Shown here piece after piece: positions 1 through 12,069 of a stretch of 64,000 nt of DNA. Numbering within the stretch: the first letter of the stretch is position 1; every line of letters starts with the position of its first letter. The translations under genes and the position numbers were made by a program. The notes under the pieces were generated by a model. It did not search any database and was not told the origin of the DNA. It worked only from the letters and a program-made list of their open reading frames with translations. This DNA is from Zelopaecilomyces penicillatus (lineage: Eukaryota > Ascomycota > Sordariomycetes > Hypocreales > Pseudodiploosporaceae), in contig VCCP01000008.1 of NCBI GenBank assembly GCA_005765155.1, positions 496,001-560,000 of the forward strand, in the 5' to 3' direction.

Positions 1-436
1 CCATCGGGGAGTAACGCTGGGCTGCAGCCGACGGTTGTTCCTGGGATGAGTGAAGGCTCACGGGGCGGCCACCAGAGAGGTGTGACTGATGATGAGGCCT
101 CATAGGATACTTGATGCCCGCATGGGCATCGTGAGCGTCGTGCATGGCAACGTCACCGTTGTTGTCGTGGACCTGAGGGCCGGCTATGGGGGAGGAGACC
201 GGATTGGCGCCGCGATGAACGGGGGCTCCTCCTCCGCCGTGATATTGATCGTAGCCGTAGCCGGTGTTCTGGGTTGGGAGAGGACCCAGGGCGGGGCGGG
301 GAATTGAAGATTGGAGTTGTTGTTGAGATGGAACTGATGACGCCTGGCCGGTGTAGTCCCGGGCGATGTGGCTGTTGCCGTTATGTCGTTGCGAAGCACC
401 CGCAGAGTCGGGGTAAGTCTGCCAGCCTGAGTCCAT
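1..436 (-). CDS. Q/P/H-rich protein, N-terminal part (runs off left edge)
   Basis: The minus strand carries an open frame from an ATG at 434-436 to the window edge, 145 codons with no stop. The encoded start is MDSGWQTYPDSAG. It continues with low-complexity sequence: a QQQ run, PRPALGPLPTQ, a GGGG run, clusters of His and Asp, then PMRPHHQSH and AAQRYSP. Such N-termini are common in fungal transcription regulators, but no DNA-binding domain lies inside the window, so the product is not identified. A GTGAGC near position 60 on the coding strand could be a splice donor, although the frame also stays open without splicing. The upstream flank (437-620) is rich in CGG/CCG triplets. A 184-codon ORF on the plus strand over the same bases is an antisense shadow. 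Confidence is moderate that this is a gene and low for function. Confidence 0.55.
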   Translation of the reverse strand, partial: MDSGWQTYPDSAGASQRHNGNSHIARDYTGQASSVPSQQQLQSSIPRPALGPLPTQNTGYGYDQYHGGGGAPVHRGANPVSSPIAGPQVHDNNGDVAMHDAHDAHAGIKYPMRPHHQSHLSGGRPVSLHSSQEQPSAAAQRYSPM

Positions 437-3400
437 CACAAGATGGCGGTGGAAGTGGAGAGATGTGGAGGCGGCGGCGGCGGCTGCGGCTGCGTGCGAC
501 ACCGCGTTCGTCTGTCCAGGGAGATGTCGCAGGCCAGCGCCAGCAAAGGCCGAGCGAATGGTTACTCAGAGACGGCCCGTGGTGTGCGTTCGCAGATGAT
601 GCGGGCAAGCAGCGCGAAGCTCGTAGAGCTCGTGGAGATCAGGCCGCGAAGGGGGGGACAGCGTGCTTGTTGCCGCGTCAATCGTGGGAATTGGAGGGGA
701 GGGGATCGGTTGCCAGGCAATTGGGCACCTCAATGGAGGCCCAAGTCCCACGGAGGGGCGGTATGATGCAAGAAATATCGAAGGCGGCCGGCAGCTGGCT
801 ACGTGCTCATCGTGAGGGGGGTGAGTAGAAGTCGGACACGGAGGCCGCGGGGGAAAAGGGCGATGATGGACGAGGATGGATGAGGATGGGTTCGGAGACG
901 AGTTGTGTTTGCTCAGATGCCAAATGTCGGGCGTGGGTTGCCTTGCGAGTCGAGGTTAGGACAGCGACGCAGTTGGCGCCAGCCAGCCAGCCCGGAGGTA
1001 CTGACTGCTAGTTGAAACGGACGGCAACGACACTACGTCGCAGTGCTAGTAGTCAGCAATTGAAGCTACTGATGGAGGTCATGCCCCAGCTGAAGGTGCT
1101 ACTAGCTGTGAAGCAGCCTGTGACAGAGCGCTGTTGGTGGGCTTAGGTTGTGTTGAGCAGAACACCTCCCTGGCAGTATAGTGGACTGGGTAGGTAATTA
1201 CTGGCGCCACGGCTGTTCCCTGTAGCGCAGCGTCATGCTAGGATAGGTACACTTATTACCTACATACCTACATGTAATGCGAGAGCCAAGGGTAAACAAG
1301 GCAACGTAGACAAACCATTAGCCTATAGCAGCACTGCATAGCAAAAAGCACAGCTGCATAATTGATTGCGATGAATGAATGTCCAGCGATTCAGTGGGCT
1401 GATAAAACTGGGTGCGGGCACTGGAGAGGGGAGCGGGGATGGAGACATCGTGATTAGTGGGTAGCAGCGTTGACATGCAACAGGGACTGGAGCACCGTTG
1501 GTGCTGTAAAAAGGCTCAGCGTCCCAGTCGCTCTCAAATAGGGACGATAATGGTCTTAACGGAGCCTGCATGTTCTTTTTCTTTGTGAGTTATTAATATC
1601 AGAGCGACCAGGAAGGCGATCGGCGTTTGTCGTTGTTTCTCGTGCACCACTCTTGACCCGATTCCAGTGGTGTTGAATTCCATGTCGAAGAGAAAACTTT
1701 GACGTGACACTATACCGCATCAGCCAAACCTTCACACATTATTCATTATTCCTCCTAATACCCACTACAAGTATAAAAATCCGTTTGCCCAAACACCCAA
1801 GTCTGATACCTGTAACTCTAGAGCCTATGTTTCCAGATACGTACGCAATACAGTGCGTTCCTCAGCATTGGCACTATGACGGCCCGTCACGGCAGGCCAA
1901 AAAGCCTTCAGCGGGTCACTGCCAACCATCCCTCCCCCAACCCCAGCAGCGTGGGGGGAAGCGGTCTGATGTTTGTTGCAGTGAGGGTTGTCGACCTAAG
2001 CAGTTTTTGAGGTTGTTCATTGCAGTCTGGAAGTTTTCATTGGTTGATAATGGCGTGGCGACTTAAGATACAGCTCTGCGATTGGATAAAAAGTTCTCTG
2101 TCACTCAGTAAGTTTGTAGTTATACCGACTGAAAGATGGCAGAATATCAGCTTTTCATATCGAATGCCTTGGAAAATGCCGTAAGAGCCTGCAAGTAAAA
2201 GTAAATCTTTTTATATGAATGCACCTGAGGTCCTGCCCCTCTCTTGATATCTCAAATCATCATGACAGGCGTTCCTTGAGCAGATACCATTCATCTTTAA
2301 TGCTGGGTGTTACAAAACACCACCATAGTGCTATCTTTTTCTTATCTCCCTCTGTATAGAGCCCAAATAACCCAACATAAAGCATTTTGACATTGTAGTC
2401 CAAAGATTCCCTTTTTAAAGAATGTCAATGTAATTCGGCAGCAGCAGCAGGCTTAGCTGATATGGACATGGACAGGTATCATGGATGGTGGAGATAAGTT
2501 GGCATCGTTGGAACTCGGAGGTGCCAACACACACATATCAGCGGGGGATTGCTACTTATCCACTCTCGCCACTCACTCACTTCTCGGCTAAAGATGACCC
2601 ATCCCGCCTCATAATAGTGAAATTAAAATAAAATAAAAAAGAGAGCAGCGGACTCGTCGTGCCCAGAGAAGTACACACGCTGATAAGCTTTTTAATTTGT
2701 TGTTGTCCGTGACTACCAAATCTCCTGTGTATCCCTACCCGCGGGCAACATTCAGTGTTTGGTGCTCACTTCTCATGCGGCGTGTGGGGTCATCGTCGGC
2801 AACAAACCCCTCGTCCATGACCCAGCCGCCCGTCCATCAACCACAGGAATCCACGCACCGAATAGGTATACCGCTCTTCTTTATACCATCAGAGTAACTT
2901 GTACAACACAATACATAGGTCACTCCCCATTCTAGGCCGTACAAAGACTACAGTTTGTGTATCTACAGGTACAGATAGCAGGAAAATGCACCCATACGAT
3001 GCTGTTGGCGCCCCGAGCGACCAGCGCACAAGCATCGCCGTTGGGTTTCCATCAACAGTTGACTACGATGCCCATGATCCATCCCAGCAACCCCATCCAC
3101 CAATCCCGTGGCCGGCGCCTAGAGTGCTGACATCCTACTCGTCCAGAACTGTCCCGTAGCATGCATATTGTATCACTAAAGGTAATTGCAGGGCCCGAGA
3201 CAAACAGCATGCCACCAAACAACAGCCCAGAAATGGAGCGCCGCACACAATTGACGGGGGCACGAATACTCCATAGGTCCGCATCAAAGTCCTCGGTGCT
3301 CCCACGCTCCTCTTTGCCCCTTGCCCATGCCCAGGCTGTCACATTTCTCTTCTGGTTCGTCATATTTGGCAAAGCCCCAAGCCCCAATCAGCGGTCCTGG

Positions 3401-4299
3401 CATTTTAGCCTCGTACATGATTGTTTACGTCGGCATAGATGGGCTGGAAAATGAGGCAAACAATGGCAAGAAAACATCACACTTCTCTCACACAATAACG
3501 TCACGAAGCAACATCCAAATTCGATCAGAATGTGGAGTAATTAATCCGAGATCCATTTCCCTCCCTTTCTTGTCTTCTCCTCTCCTCTGGCCCCGCCTTT
3601 ATCTCGGTAATTAATCCATATCTCAAAAGCCCATTTATCCAAAAGAATACATGATGCTCCTATGTGTATCACCCCTTTCTTTCTGCTCACCTCGCTGCAT
3701 GAAATTGTTCGAAAACCATTCTCTTCAAAGGCAGGCCCATGGCAACAAACAAAAATGCCCCTCCGATTCGGGGATCCAGCCCTGTTTCTGTTCAGGACAA
3801 AGACACTTGAGCTACCACGGGCTTTATCAGACATCATAAGAAAAGTAGAAATTCATAAACCTCATAAAGATGGAAAGAAGAGTGAATAAGAAATACCAGG
3901 CTATGCCTGCCTTGCTGACGCTCCCATAAAAAGAAAGAGGTATCCTACGAGTAGTGCTCATCGACAACGCATCCCAAACCTTGTTATCGCTTCCCGTGTA
4001 AAACACAAATGCACGGCAAATTAGACACAAGTAAGAGAAACCCAAGAAAGAAACTGACAGGTGGGAATCACTGAATAGATGGTTGAAACAAGAAAGGAAT
4101 AGCCCGTACGACAAGAATAGTAATGAGAAAAGAGCACGAACAAGAAAAAAAAAGACCCAAACAAGGAAAGGGGATATGTGAAGAATATGGATATCTCAAA
4201 TGACAAACATGCCTTCATGCTTTCCCCCAGCGTTTTTCGTTTTTCCTTGGTCTCTACCCCCCCAAATAGCTTCATGCCCGCAGTCGCCATGTTCGTCGG
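437..4299. other. intergenic region, no supported gene
   Basis: About 3.9 kb lie between the 5' end of the left-edge gene and the 3' end of the Pub1-like gene. The stretch nearest 437-1000 is GC-rich and CGG-biased, as expected for a promoter or 5' UTR. The rest is AT-richer with short direct repeats such as TACCTACATACCTACATG near 1258. Open frames here are short, overlap each other on both strands and show no domain or plausible splice pattern. Confidence 0.5.
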
Positions 4300-5985
4300 T
4301 TACGATTGATAGCCGCCAAATCCGTTGTTGAAGCTCTGGCCCTGGGGAGCCTGCGGCCATTGGGCATTGGGGTTTTGTTGACCACGGCCGTACCCCCCGG
4401 CGCTCTGCGGGCCACCGAATCCCATAGGAGATTGGCCATAGCCAGCGGGAGAACCGGTTTGAGGACCGCCAAAGTTGCCATGTTGGCCGCCGTATTGCGC
4501 TGCGCATAGAAACATTAGTCTTGGTTGAAAGAATATCGAAACTGTCGTGAAAACTCACCACCATATTGTGGATAGTAAGTAGGAGTGCCCGGATAAGCGG
4601 GAGCTTGGGCACTCTGAGGGCTGTATTGTTGCTGCTGCTGCTGGGCCGGGTCAAATGTTTGTGAATTAGGCGTCTTGTCTTTGCCCCACTGTAGCTGTTA
4701 TTAGCAATCTCACTGAGTTACTGGCCAAGGCATCTTTTAAACTTACGCTACACTTGAGGGGTCGGCCATTGACATTGTATCCATTCATCTGGCAGATTGC
4801 CATGGAAGCGTTTTCGTGTGAATCCATCTTGATAAAGGCAAACCCTCTATCCGCCTGGAACCTAGATTCCACAACGAACCCAAAATTTTGGAACAGCGGG
4901 ACGACATCGTTCGGTGTTGTGTAGGGCGTCAGGTTTCCAACATAGACTGTAGTTTGCCAGCTAGGTGTCTGAGCCAAGATCATCTCAATGCTTCCAACTC
5001 CATGTGCAGGGAATTGATGATGACCAAAGGGCGTAGTAGGAGTCAAGCCCATAGCTTGCATAGCCTGCTGTTGCGCCATTGATGGCTGACCCTTCTGGTT
5101 GGCCCAGTTACAACGAATAGCTCTGGAGCCCAGCCATTCGCCGTCCATAGAGCTCAGCGCCTTCTCAGCTTCGGGACGATCCCGGAAGGCTACGAAGCCA
5201 TATCCTCGAGACCTACCCGTCTTCATATCCCACATAACACGGGCCTCGGATACAGAACCAAAGGCAGAGAAGGCCTGCATAAGGACCTCGTCATTTACCT
5301 CGTTGGACAAGTCGCCGACGAAAATGTGGAAGTGGTTCGAGGTATCCTCCTTGCTGGTTGTATTGGACTGGTAGGCCCAGTTCACTCGGATTTCCTGCAA
5401 TTGGCATAATGGTCAGTGACGTTGGCAGTGTTGTCAGCTTAAAGTGGATGTAAATACCGATTGATGAACTCGACGACCATTGAGAGTCTGCATAGCCCTG
5501 TCGGCGGCACCGGGATCGTCATACTCAACGAAACCATAGTTGAAGCCCTTAGCCTAAGGTAAATGACACAAAAATGTTAGCACTCTTTGCCCCCTCGATC
5601 TTCAGCGTGGCAGCGCGTGCCATTCATCAGTACTTACGTTTTTGTCGGGAATGATCTTGACGTTCTGGACGTGGCCAGTGGTCTCAAAGATCTGGCGCAG
5701 CACATCCTCGGTCACCCGCTGGTCCAATCCGCCGACATACAGCGCCCGTTTGTTGGGCTCAGGAGCTGCTCGTCGGAAACCACCAGCGCTGGTCGGGGAC
5801 ATCATGCCACTGTTGTCCCCTCCCAGGATGGGCGAGGTCATGGCGGTCGGGATGGGGTTCGTGTTCTGCGGAATATGGAGGGGAGGCGGGGGGAGATGAG
5901 TTGGGTTTCCTTGGCCATTTTGGGCTCCGTCGAAGCCAGCGCCAGCCTGTGCGGCGTTAGATGGAGCTCCAGAGTCGGCCATCAT
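4300..5985 (-). CDS. pub1: Pub1/TIA-1-type RNA-binding protein with three RRMs
   Basis: Poly(A)/U-rich mRNA-binding protein of the Pub1/TIA-1/Nam8 group, which shuttles and takes part in mRNA stability and stress granules (family knowledge). Five exons on the minus strand: 5985-5638, 5553-5458, 5394-4747, 4688-4559 and 4499-4300, giving 473 aa. RRM1 is about residues 81-155 (RNP2 ALYVGGL), RRM2 about 170-246 (HIFVGDL, GYGFVAF) and RRM3 about 297-364 (TVYVGNL, RGFAFIKM). The N-terminal 75 residues are Pro/Asn-rich. The C-terminal tail is Gln/Gly/Tyr-rich with a Q6 run and repeated GYG/GGQ motifs, a prion-like composition typical of the family. Two Met codons stand at the start (5985 and 5982) and either could be used. 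All introns have GT..AG ends. Confidence is high for family and good for exon structure. Confidence 0.93.
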
Positions 5986-7935
5986 TGCGATGATATTCGA
6001 GGTTTGTTGGACTTTGTCGTGGAGGTGTGTAACTTGTGGGTTGCGGTGTAGCTGCTGCAGATGAGGAGCAAGCAGAATGTGGACTCGAAGGAGGGGCCGG
6101 TGAGGACACGAAAAGTCTCCTGGCTACTGAACGGTGACAGAGACAGCAGCGATGCGACTACACAGACGGGGATGTCGAAGAAGAAGCTTCGCAAGGCGAG
6201 AGAGAGGCCCAATACCACAGCGGCGAACCGAAGGTGTCAAAATGGGATGGACGGAACAGCAAGCCCGGGCGGGACAGGGGGTGGGGAGATGCGAGGCTTG
6301 GGCGACAACACAAGGACGATGCTAAGGACGATGGAAGAAAGAAGAGAGGAGAAGAAATCCCAAAGCAGAATGAAACGATAAAGGAAACGAGAAACAGATC
6401 CCGAAATCGCAACAACCGCTCCGATGATGTAGAAGCCACAGAGTTTTGTCTGCCCAAGACTCTAATTAGATGGCAAGACTAGATTTAAAGGTAGGAGCGG
6501 GCGCGGGTGGAGGCTAGGAAAGTATTTTAAGGCTACCCTGCAACCGGTTAGGTTGCTGGGCGTTCTTGGGGTGGAGGTTCAAGCTTCAGAGGGGCTGTTA
6601 TGTGGATGCCAGCGCCAAAAGCACGCACTGTATTTATCATAGCTTCTGGTGTTGGATACATCCATCGAGCGAAAAGGGGTGTATCTACGTTATAAATGTT
6701 AGTATCTTTACAATACCATCATGCATTTCAAGCTTATCCAGAGACTATCAGTTAGGAGAATCCGGTGATGAATGAACCACCGAGTGCTATTTTACAGATG
6801 ATTTGTTCTACCTATCCATCCACCACTCAGCAAAAAGGCAACTTGCATTCACTCGAAGGCTGCAGAAATTCTACTCATCCTTAATACATATACTACCCCA
6901 TTACCAAAGCAGATAATGCCATGCAAGATTCTTTTGAATTTATCTGAACGTAACGCGCTAATGGATGGCAAGGTCGTTATGAATGTAGCAGACGAACAAT
7001 ATGGCAGCGTTTCTTGAAGCTATACCAAAAGACACACTGCCATACCGGAATAATAATATGTTTTCTTTCTTGGTCAAGCTTCAGTTATACCCTAAATCAT
7101 TGTACTTACACGATATCAATCCTCTCAAATGGCAGAATACTTTAGGTTGATTATTGCTAAGCAGTGAGCACTAACCGAGTTTATTATCCCATACGTACAT
7201 AGGTATGCTACTATAGCTTCTGTGCCTATGTAATACTGTCAAAGAAGATGCATTCAAGACATACAAGTCACAGAGCAAGGAGTGTGAGATGCGTCATCAT
7301 TACGCCCTTGCGGTTCCATTCCTTTAACTAGGGAAGAAATTGGGAGTATGACAGTTGCCATGCAATATAAAACCCATCTAGTGCATTTCAGTGGAGAGGT
7401 AATGGTAATCACTGTAATGCCCATCTAAGCAATTATTGCAACCACTGGAATTTGATACGGAGTATTCTCCGAATCCTCCAATAGTATTACTTCAAGGCCT
7501 GTGTTAGGGCGGCGTACATGCCTACACTAGCGCCCCTCTCCTAGAACCTAACATTAACGTTGCCCCCTACGGGGCACTCAGACCAGCCCACTGTGCAGCC
7601 ACAGTGCTTGGTGGTGCCTGAAACTGGAAGAAGGCCTTTGAACACCTACGGCTCCGCCCTGGCTGGGCCATGTCTGGTGTTTCACCCCCCTTCATCTGCC
7701 TGCCATTGGCTCCAATCTGACCCAGTCCATCTCACTTGTCACCACACAACCGACCTCTAACCACTCGTCGCTTCTCTCATGCTTGCTGTTGACTAAAGTC
7801 TAGTCGCGTCAGCGGGAAAAGTTTCGCCTCGTTGCCATCTTACCAGTCGCCTTGTGCAGAGCCGCATAGCGAGAGGATTGATTGGCCTGCTAATATCACT
7901 TATCGACCAGAGGCTGCGTGCTTGTTGCAGACTCA
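5986..7935. other. intergenic region between divergent pub1 and Med2-like genes
   Basis: About 1.95 kb separate two divergently transcribed genes. The part near 6000-6450 is purine-rich on the plus strand (pyrimidine-rich upstream of pub1), as is usual for fungal promoters and 5' UTRs. From 6600 to 7500 it is AT-rich with no coding signal. A short inverted repeat, TGCCCC-CTAC-GGGGCA, lies at about 7561-7576. No gene is supported. Confidence 0.5.
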
Positions 7936-9103
7936 ATGGCGTCTGGTAAAGCCAAGGATCCTCTGGATGCTCTCCAGGTGTTGATTAATGACGTGGTAAG
8001 CTGTTGCCATTCCGTAAACTTCTAGATTATGTCCACTGATCCGCATATACAAGCTTGTCCAAACTGGAAAAGCGTTGCGTGCATCGCGAAAGGATAGCCA
8101 GGGAAATCCAATATCTGGCCCCGTGTCGCTACAATCCAAGCTACCAGATACCATAAGCGCCTTTCATGTCGCCCTCGATGATCTGGAAAGCGATATTGTA
8201 GGCCAACCTTTATCCAAGCCATTTATTTTCTCTTCAAAACTTACCAGTTGATATTAGATCAGGGCTAAATCGGTTCTGCTGAGGGACCTGGACCAACTGC
8301 AGGCACAGAAGAAGGCCATCACACCGCCAGAGCCGCCGCCAGTTGAGCCACAAAGCAAGTCGCCCTTGGCTATTGACTTGGGCTCATCTTCTCCCGTGAT
8401 TATCAAGGATGAACCTATGATGGATGCGCCAGCTGCCAAGCCTATGGCACCATTCCCTGATATGGGCATAGAGCTTCCCGATCCTCCACAACCTGTGCAT
8501 CCCGTGAAGGAGGAAAATGACAGCTCCCTGAATGCACATAGTTCTAATGCGCATGTTGGTCCTTCAGCCCCCGTTGCAGTGATGCCATCACCGGAGAAGA
8601 AGCCAGCAGAAATGAAGCTTGATGCCCCTGTTAGCGATGTTGTCGCAAGAATGCCTGATGCTGGCATGCATTTCACCGACATGGAGTTTACACTGGCACC
8701 GCCGGCCAACAGTGAATCTCAAAACCAGCCAGCCACGATGAACGAGCCATCTTTTGACCTGGCAACCTTTGCCCCCGCAGATGGCGGCGATGGCATGCTC
8801 ACGTTGGACAGCCTGCTACCCACGAGCAAGCCAGAGCCAAGCACGACAGCCTCTGCCCCTGTTGCAGAAGGCAGCGCTGGAAATCCCCAAGCAAAAAAGG
8901 AAGAGGCAGTGGACAACACTTTTGATGATATTCTGTACAATGATTCCGCCGCCGACGGCATGGACTTTGACTTTAGCATTGGAGGCGACGGTACAGGGGA
9001 CGATACATTTGACGATCTCATGAATAATCGTGACGGCGATTTTGAACTGATGCAACCTGGAGAATTCGATACCGCATATTTTGGAATCGATAAGCAAGAA
9101 TAA
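7936..9103 (+). CDS. acidic protein resembling a fungal Mediator tail subunit (possible Med2)
   Basis: Three exons: 7936-7995, 8054-8197 and 8258-9103, giving 349 aa with a summed length that is a multiple of three. The first 90 residues form an apparent helical and coiled-coil region (starts MASGKAKDPLDALQ; later DDLESDIIRAKSVLLRDLDQL). A long Pro/Ser/Ala-rich segment follows with several KDEP, VKEE and KPEP motifs. The C-terminus is strongly acidic with repeated F-D-D motifs (DNTFDDILYND, DDTFDDLMNN, GEFDTAYFG), resembling an acidic activation or cofactor-contact region. This architecture recalls Mediator tail subunits of the Med2/Med29 type, but that is inference from general resemblance, not a motif match. 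It could also be another transcription cofactor. The first acceptor (..ACAAG) is not a strong consensus. It ends tail-to-tail with the GH5 gene, about 290 nt away. Confidence 0.7.
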
Positions 9104-9394
9104 TCATGATGAGAAACAAACGGCATATTAACAAGAGGCACAGTCTGCTTGATGTCCACTTATTAAACATATGGGGGGTAGGGGATACGTGCCTTGTTAT
9201 CGAGTGTGTTTATTAAATTTTTTGCTGGGACTGGTAGGTCCCCTTTTACGACGAATTGTACAGAGCATATAGTTACACAGGATTTATAGGGGCGTCTAAG
9301 GACAGGGACAGGTGTAAAACCACAACATTAAATATATACCCCTAGGTTATGCGACATATGAACTTGATTTCATTTGCGTTATCTGAAATCCTCG

Positions 9395-10645
9395 TTATTT
9401 CGGCCCTTGGCTGACATCCACCATCTTGCCGAGCATCTGCTTGAAGTTTTCTTTTCTCCATTTGGTCCACGAATAGTCTAAGGCGCCCCAAGTCTCCTCC
9501 TTGTCCACCGCCTTGTCTCTCACATAGTAGGAACCCTGGACCGCCCAGAGTGCCCAATCTGCGTCATTTTCCTCCATGTACCCGACAAGACATGTGAGGT
9601 AGTTGTAGTCGTCCTGGGAAAGGCCCTCCTTGGGCCCACCAGTCATACCAACGCCAAACTCGGAGAGGAACAGCGGACCAGTTGACGGCTTGTTCTGCTC
9701 GAGCACGAAGCCAAAGAGCCCTCCGTACTCGGCCTTGAGAATGCCACAATTGCCGAAACTAGGCGTAATGACAGTGAAGCTGTAGGCATGGGCCTCCCAG
9801 ACGTTCTTGCCGGCCCAAGCAGATGTGTCCATCGTTCCATGCCGCAAGGGCGTCAGGTCGGTGCCACCGGTGAGGGCGCCGACAATGACGAGGGCGTTGG
9901 GATTGGCGGCGTGAACGACGCGGCCAGCACGCGGCATGTACTTGAGCCAGGTGGCACCAGACGTAAAGATTTGGAGGACCGAGGCTCGGAGCTCATTGCG
10001 AAGCGAGAGGCCGACAACTCCAGGCCGGGAGCTGGACCACTTCGCCATGGCATCGAGACCGTCGAGCCACTGCTGGGTATCGAAGTAACGGCTGGTTGAG
10101 TCCATGTAGCCGGGGGCATCCTTCCACCAACCATTGCCGTCATTGAGATCGCAGCACCAACTCGCTTTGCTGACATGATTGTCGAGAATGGTCATGACGC
10201 CGCGCTCCCACAACGCTGCCTGCACGGCATCGAAGACATCGAGGACAGAGGCCGAGGCGAGAAACGGGTTCTTTTCCACACCCTGCCGGTAGAGGGCCAT
10301 CATAGCATCCTCAGAGGCGCCGGAAGCTTTGGCTGCGGCGCGGAACGAGTCCTCGACCTTGAGGCCTGGATTCAAGGCCATATCGGTGGCGTATGTGAGT
10401 CGGACGCAGTTGAAGCCTTGGTCCGCGATCCATCCGGCCACGTAGTTGATGGGCTGCTTGTGCATGCCCTCCGGGATGTTGACCTCGAGATGACCGGCCC
10501 AATTGATGCAGCGCAGCTTGACGCGCTTTCCAGCAGCATCGACGATCCAGCGGCTGGTAGAACTAAGCGGAACCTTGGGCTTCTCGGCTGACAAGACTGG
10601 CAGGACGAGGCAGGCGAAGCCTGCAAGCAAAGTGAGAAGCTTCAT
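9395..10645 (-). CDS. secreted glycoside hydrolase family 5 (cellulase-type) protein
   Basis: Single-exon gene of 416 aa. The start at 10645 is chosen because it opens directly with a signal peptide (MKLLTLLAGFACLVLPVLSA). An in-frame Met 37 codons upstream would place a non-secretory leader in front. GH5 (clan A) signatures are visible: acid/base Glu at about residue 218 in SLRNELR, nucleophile Glu at about 329 in LFLSEFG, a catalytic-site His at about 286 in WEAHAYS, and ILDNHVSKASWCC near 153. The TIM-barrel fold hydrolyses beta-glycosidic bonds in polysaccharides. The subfamily and substrate (cellulose, mannan or other beta-glucan) cannot be settled by eye. No cellulose-binding module is present. 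The neighbours are unrelated housekeeping genes, so this is not a degradative cluster. Confidence 0.92.
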   Translation of the reverse strand: MKLLTLLAGFACLVLPVLSAEKPKVPLSSTSRWIVDAAGKRVKLRCINWAGHLEVNIPEGMHKQPINYVAGWIADQGFNCVRLTYATDMALNPGLKVEDSFRAAAKASGASEDAMMALYRQGVEKNPFLASASVLDVFDAVQAALWERGVMTILDNHVSKASWCCDLNDGNGWWKDAPGYMDSTSRYFDTQQWLDGLDAMAKWSSSRPGVVGLSLRNELRASVLQIFTSGATWLKYMPRAGRVVHAANPNALVIVGALTGGTDLTPLRHGTMDTSAWAGKNVWEAHAYSFTVITPSFGNCGILKAEYGGLFGFVLEQNKPSTGPLFLSEFGVGMTGGPKEGLSQDDYNYLTCLVGYMEENDADWALWAVQGSYYVRDKAVDKEETWGALDYSWTKWRKENFKQMLGKMVDVSQGPK

Positions 10646-12069
10646 CGCTGTTGGTTTCAATGTTAGCCGGACAAGGAGAATCCAAGCTGAGGAGATGTAG
10701 TGCCTAGTATAGGAGACAGGACAGAGAGGTGTCGGTGAGATTATCGAATGCTTCACATCACTCTATATATCCACGTCACACCCATAGTACGGACTGCATC
10801 TCGGAAAGCAAATTGCGGCCGAGAGATATGCTACGCTGGCCCGAAAAAGTGTCTGGCCGTTGCTTCTGCATGTGCGAATGAGCCATTGCTAATTAAGCCT
10901 AGAAAAAAGTCCCCTTGGGTGCCCATCGAGACATGCTTTTTGGATGGAAGCTCGGGTTAATGACGGCCTCAAATCGAGACAAGATGGTCTCCGACTGGTT
11001 GGAATGCGCTCGGCTCCTCGCCTACCCCGGCGTTGCCTCCCATGTAAAGAACCATTGGGGCATCGGAGTGTTGTGTGTAGTACTAGGATAGTAGTATTCG
11101 GATATTTTTCTTCAATGCGGACGACCCATGTAACGTTCGAAAGCAACAGGTTTTGGCCAGTGTGCCAGGCTGATCTGGGCTGATCCCTCCATCAGCGGCA
11201 TTTCAAGGTCCCGTTTATGCGGGGGAGACTGGGAGTGGCGCTTGGCGTTGAGCAGCTAGACCATGCTGAGCAGGTCTGGACGGCGCGGCTTTGAATCCTT
11301 TGACATCTGCTCCAGGGAGAGAAAAATCGGTAGGTGAGCGATGAAGAGAAACTTGGCTTGTGACAGTTGGGTAGTTGACGCTCAAGGCTTTAGGCTTAGA
11401 TTGATGGCACCGTGGGAGCCTTGCCCAAACAGTTTGTCAACATTGCAACTAGACAACAGGCAGCTGGTTTGCTTGAATCTGCACCAAAAGGATACTTTCC
11501 ATGGTTTCTGCATATTCCTCAATTGACTAATTACATGGTTCCAGTTATCACTGTCATGATTGATTACTATATATGCAGATTAGCGAGAAACGGGTCGGGC
11601 CTACTTCCCGCTCCAGCTTGAAAAACAAGGTACAAAGCTACCATAACGCTTTACTATGCTAGAAGCAAAAACCAATAATGGTACGTTGTTTACATACCTG
11701 CATCTCAGAGTCATCCGTTCTAGACTGTCGCTCCGTGAACGGCTCCGTTTCCCAGTCATCGCCAGTGGCGAGTGGCGTCACACCGAAACTGTGGCTGTGA
11801 ACATGACAGCTTGCTTGCCCTGATGCACAGACCAGGTGAGGGGCATTCTGGGGCAACAAGCCGCTTGAAGGCGGTTATCAAGCCGATAAGCAAAACGGCG
11901 ATATTCCGTGCCCCTCCTTGCGAGTCACCGATAAGAAGTCTGTCTGATAGACTGAGTAGACTGGCCACCAGACTCACATAACCTGGTGACAACGGGGCAA
12001 CTACATATTCACTGTTCATCTCTTTCACGCCACATTGTATCTTATCTGATTCGTAAATTTGTCCACATC
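10646..12069. other. intergenic region upstream of GH5 and GlnRS genes
   Basis: About 1.4 kb between divergently transcribed genes, presumably holding both promoters. No ORF with domain or splice support was seen. The short ORFs in it are overlapping and of low quality. Confidence 0.5.

Noticed and set aside
274..828. 184-codon plus-strand frame near the left edge
   Set aside because: Arg- and Gly-rich product of CGG-biased sequence, antisense to the better-supported minus-strand gene.
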